Assembly: GCF_015680405.1 (NCBI RefSeq)
Contig: NZ_JADLJS010000021.1
Coordinates: forward strand, 25,410 to 89,409
From: Pseudomonas pudica
GTDB taxonomy: Bacteria; Pseudomonadota; Gammaproteobacteria; Pseudomonadales; Pseudomonadaceae
DNA: 64,000 nucleotides
Direction: 5' to 3'
Below are positions 62,334 through 64,000 of the stretch, piece by piece. Made by a program: the position numbers and the translations under genes. The notes under the pieces are model-generated. The model worked only from the letters and a program-made list of their open reading frames with translations, searched no databases and was not told the origin of the DNA. Position 1 is the stretch's first letter. Each line of letters starts with the position of its first letter.

Positions 62334-62369
62334 AAATGGGTGAGCCCCCCACTTGTGGGTCACCCATTT
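62334..62369 (-). promoter_or_regulatory. Inverted repeat AAATGGGTGA...TCACCCATTT
   Basis: Two perfect 10-bp arms flank 16 bases that themselves can pair (CCCAC-TT-GTGGG). On the minus strand it is followed by a T-run, so it may be an attenuator or terminator in the leader of the multicopper oxidase, or an operator. Confidence 0.45.
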
Positions 62370-62420
62370 CCCCCAGATTGGGTGGTGACAGCAGCGGCGC
62401 CCTGGGGTATACCTGAGCGC

Positions 62421-62516
62421 CACCAAGGGGAGCCCGGCAACGGGCTGAGAAACCGCTGGACGCTGCAGCGCGGTGACCCTTCGAACCTGATCCGGATCAT
62501 GCCGGCGAAGGGATGG
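62421..62516 (+). promoter_or_regulatory. TPP riboswitch (THI element)
   Basis: The conserved pieces of the thiamine pyrophosphate aptamer are in order: GGGGAGCCCGGCAACGGGC, CTGAGA, GACCCTTCGAACCTGATC and GGATCATGCCGGCGAAGGGA. Thiamine pyrophosphate should bind and lower expression of the two tenA genes. GCCGGC at 62501-62506 can pair with GCCGGC at 62537-62542, a possible terminator/anti-terminator switch, and TTTTT lies between. Confidence 0.95.
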
Positions 62517-62609
62517 GACTTGAAACCTGCCTTTTTGCCGGCCTCACTGCGAGGCCCGTCCATGCCAACCACCGCGGTCTCGCTGTCACTCTCCATCAAG
62601 GACAGCAAC

Positions 62610-63257
62610 ATGACCGAACGCTTCAGCCAGTCCCTGCGCCGCCGCAGCGAGCCGACCTGGTCGGCGGCCGTTGGCCACCGCTTCGTCACCCAATTGTGCG
62701 ATGGCAGCCTGCCGGACCCGATCATGGTCGACTACCTGGTGCAGGACCACCGCTTCCTCGACAGCTTCCTGACCCTGCTGGGCGCGGCCATCGCCACCGC
62801 CGACACGTTCGAGGCGCGCCTGCGCTTCGGCCGCTTTGCCGGGATGATCTCCAGTGACGAGAACACCTACTTCCTGCGCGCCTTCGAGGCCCTGGGGGTG
62901 AGCCCCACGCAACGCAGCGAACCGGCCGACACCGTGCCAACCGCAGGCTTCAAGGCGATCATGCGCGAAGCGGCGGCCACCCGGTCCTATGCGGCCGCAC
63001 TGGCAGTACTCAACGTCGCCGAAGGCCTGTACCTGGACTGGGCGCTGAAGGCGCCAAAACCGATGCCGGACAACTTCGTCCATGCCGAATGGATCACCCT
63101 GCACGACAACCCGGCATTCCAGGACTTCGTTGCCTTCCTGCAAGCCGAACTCGACCGGGTCGGCCCGCAGGAAGCCGCGCTGGCGGCTGACTTCTACCTG
63201 CGCACCGTGGCGCTGGAGCTGGCCTTCTTCGATGCCGTCTACCCGGAGGAAAAATGA
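62610..63257 (+). CDS. TenA_E-type thiamine salvage protein
   Basis: 215 residues, all-helical TenA fold: VDYLVQDHRFLDSFLTLLGAAI, RFAGMISSDENTYFLRAF, YAAALAVLNVAEGLYLDWA and VALELAFFDAVYPE. It lacks the active-site cysteine of thiaminase II and keeps a glutamate in AEGLYLDW, the TenA_E pattern. Plant and some bacterial TenA_E proteins hydrolyse formylamino- or aminopyrimidine precursors from degraded thiamine. It is controlled by the TPP riboswitch and overlaps the next tenA gene. AAGGA precedes the ATG at 62610. The upstream in-frame ATG at 62562 would add 16 unconserved residues. Confidence 0.88.
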   Translation: MTERFSQSLRRRSEPTWSAAVGHRFVTQLCDGSLPDPIMVDYLVQDHRFLDSFLTLLGAAIATADTFEARLRFGRFAGMISSDENTYFLRAFEALGVSPTQRSEPADTVPTAGFKAIMREAAATRSYAAALAVLNVAEGLYLDWALKAPKPMPDNFVHAEWITLHDNPAFQDFVAFLQAELDRVGPQEAALAADFYLRTVALELAFFDAVYPEEK

Positions 63258-63916
63258 GCATGGATATCTTCGACCGCCTCAAGGCTGCCGCCACGCCGCA
63301 GTGGAACAGCTACGTCGACCACGAATTCGTGCGCCAGATGGGCGAGGGTACGTTGAGCGAAGCCGCCTTTCGCACCTATCTGGTACAGGATTACCTGTTC
63401 CTCATCCAGTTCGCCCGCGCCTGGGCGCTGGCCGCCTACAAGAGCCGGCGCCCGGCCGACATCCGCGCCGCGCAGGCCGGGCTGGCGGCGATTCTGGATG
63501 AAACCGAGCTGCACTTGCGCCTGTGCGCACGCTGGGGTCTGACCCAGGCCGATATCGAGGCCGCGCCTGAACACCAGGCCACGGTTGCCTATACCCGCTA
63601 TGTGCTGGACTGTGGTGCCGCGGGTGACCTGCTGGAGTTGCATGTGGCCTTGGCGCCTTGTGTAATCGGCTATGCCGAGATTGGCCGTGCGTTGTCCGGG
63701 CGCATTGGCGATCTGAGCAATCACCCGTACCGCGAGTGGATCGCCGAGTATGCCGGTGAAGGCTACCAGGGTGTCGCCACCGCGGCGCGCAAGCATCTGG
63801 ACGAGCTGGCAGCGCGGAGCATGACCGAGCAACGGTTTGCCGAGCTGGTGGGGATTTTCGGCCAGGCGTCCAGCCTGGAGGCGGACTTCTGGCAGATGGG
63901 GTTGGACGGAGCCTGA
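63254..63916 (+). CDS. tenA: TenA_C aminopyrimidine aminohydrolase (thiaminase II)
   Basis: 220 residues. The classic TenA_C pattern is present: WNSYVDHEFVRQMGEGTLSE, TYLVQDYLFLIQFARAWAL and LLELHVALAPCVIGYAEIG, in which Cys136 matches the catalytic cysteine (Cys135 in B. subtilis TenA). It releases 4-amino-5-hydroxymethyl-2-methylpyrimidine from its aminomethyl form for reuse. GGAGGA lies before the start, and the start codon overlaps the stop of the preceding tenA (ATGA). The tandem TenA_E then TenA_C pair under one riboswitch looks like a thiamine salvage operon. Confidence 0.95.
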   Translation: MSMDIFDRLKAAATPQWNSYVDHEFVRQMGEGTLSEAAFRTYLVQDYLFLIQFARAWALAAYKSRRPADIRAAQAGLAAILDETELHLRLCARWGLTQADIEAAPEHQATVAYTRYVLDCGAAGDLLELHVALAPCVIGYAEIGRALSGRIGDLSNHPYREWIAEYAGEGYQGVATAARKHLDELAARSMTEQRFAELVGIFGQASSLEADFWQMGLDGA

Positions 63917-63929
63917 TTTGCTGCCTGCG

Positions 63930-64000
63930 CCGGCCCTATCGCCGGCAAGCCAGCTCCCACAGGTACTGCGCAGACTTCAAGGCTGTGGTTTACCTGTGGG
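63930..64000. repeat. REP-like pair, right end cut by window
   Basis: An inverted unit (63930-63963, CTATCGCCGGCAAGCCAGCT...) is followed by the start of a forward unit (CCTGTGGG at 63993-64000), like the pairs at 39637 and 51847. Confidence 0.8.

Larger units (their letters stand above)
62175..62609. other. Divergent regulatory region between multicopper oxidase and tenA genes
   Basis: 435 bases with no supported coding sequence. It holds ATGGCT-TTC-AGCCAT (62200-62214) just before the multicopper oxidase start, a long inverted repeat (62334-62369) and a TPP riboswitch (62421-62516) that serves the plus-strand genes. GGCCTC-N5-GAGGCC (62540-62556) follows the riboswitch and may be part of its expression platform. 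Confidence 0.7.

Overview
The window is a GC-rich stretch of chromosome from a Pseudomonas of the P. putida group. Three things point there. It has a complete benABCD-benK-catA-benE-benF benzoate block behind benR. It has many P. putida-type REP units (core CTGTGGGAGCGGG...CCCGCG). Its gene order also matches, from memory, the region of P. putida KT2440 running from the 'pea' exopolysaccharide cluster to a pair of TenA genes. That last comparison was not checked. No tRNA, rRNA, CRISPR array or insertion sequence was seen.

Region 1 (1-10584): exopolysaccharide cluster, all on the + strand. It holds a GMC-family oxidoreductase cut by the left edge, two hexapeptide-repeat acyltransferases, four glycosyltransferases, a DUF535 protein, a WecB/TagA/CpsF glycosyltransferase and a membrane undecaprenyl-phosphate sugar transferase that would start chain synthesis. 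A related repeat element lies before the DUF535 gene and again after the last gene.

Region 2 (10.8-26.8 kb): amino-acid and polyamine metabolism. L-serine deaminase sits opposite a LysR regulator. After a lipoprotein and a toxin-antitoxin pair comes a polyamine set (PuuB-like oxidase, periplasmic polyamine-binding protein, glutamine-synthetase-like ligase, AraC regulator). Next are a lone superfamily 1 helicase-like ATPase, succinate-semialdehyde dehydrogenase with a divergent PtrR-like regulator, a small exported protein, a PhyH-type dioxygenase and the lipid A deacylase PagL.

Region 3 (26.9-32.0 kb): a TonB-dependent siderophore receptor with a Fur-like box, a tandem universal stress protein, a HisN-type phosphatase and a lipoprotein.

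Region 4 (32.3-42.3 kb): benzoate catabolism. BenR is followed by a tandem BenR operator and then the dioxygenase (benABC), dihydrodiol dehydrogenase (benD), transporter (benK), catechol 1,2-dioxygenase (catA), symporter (benE) and porin (benF). Together they import benzoate, convert it to catechol and open the ring to cis,cis-muconate. REP elements lie between benC and benD and between catA and benE, and one lies in frame inside benK. A PcaR-like palindrome sits upstream of benR.

Region 5 (42.4-55.2 kb): a membrane hydrolase, a TraX-like protein, a LysR regulator with a luciferase-like monooxygenase, an aldo/keto reductase and a Rieske-FAD reductase. A sugar-diacid set follows: MFS transporter, CdaR, glycerate kinase, and an SMP-30 protein whose N-terminus looks like a leftover piece of a short-chain dehydrogenase. 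A solitary tyrosine recombinase ends the region.

Region 6 (55.3-64.0 kb): a membrane GGDEF-EAL protein, a SCO1-cytochrome c fusion and a very large multicopper oxidase (the last two in one operon). Divergent from these is a TPP riboswitch followed by two different TenA proteins, one TenA_E-like and one TenA_C (thiaminase II).
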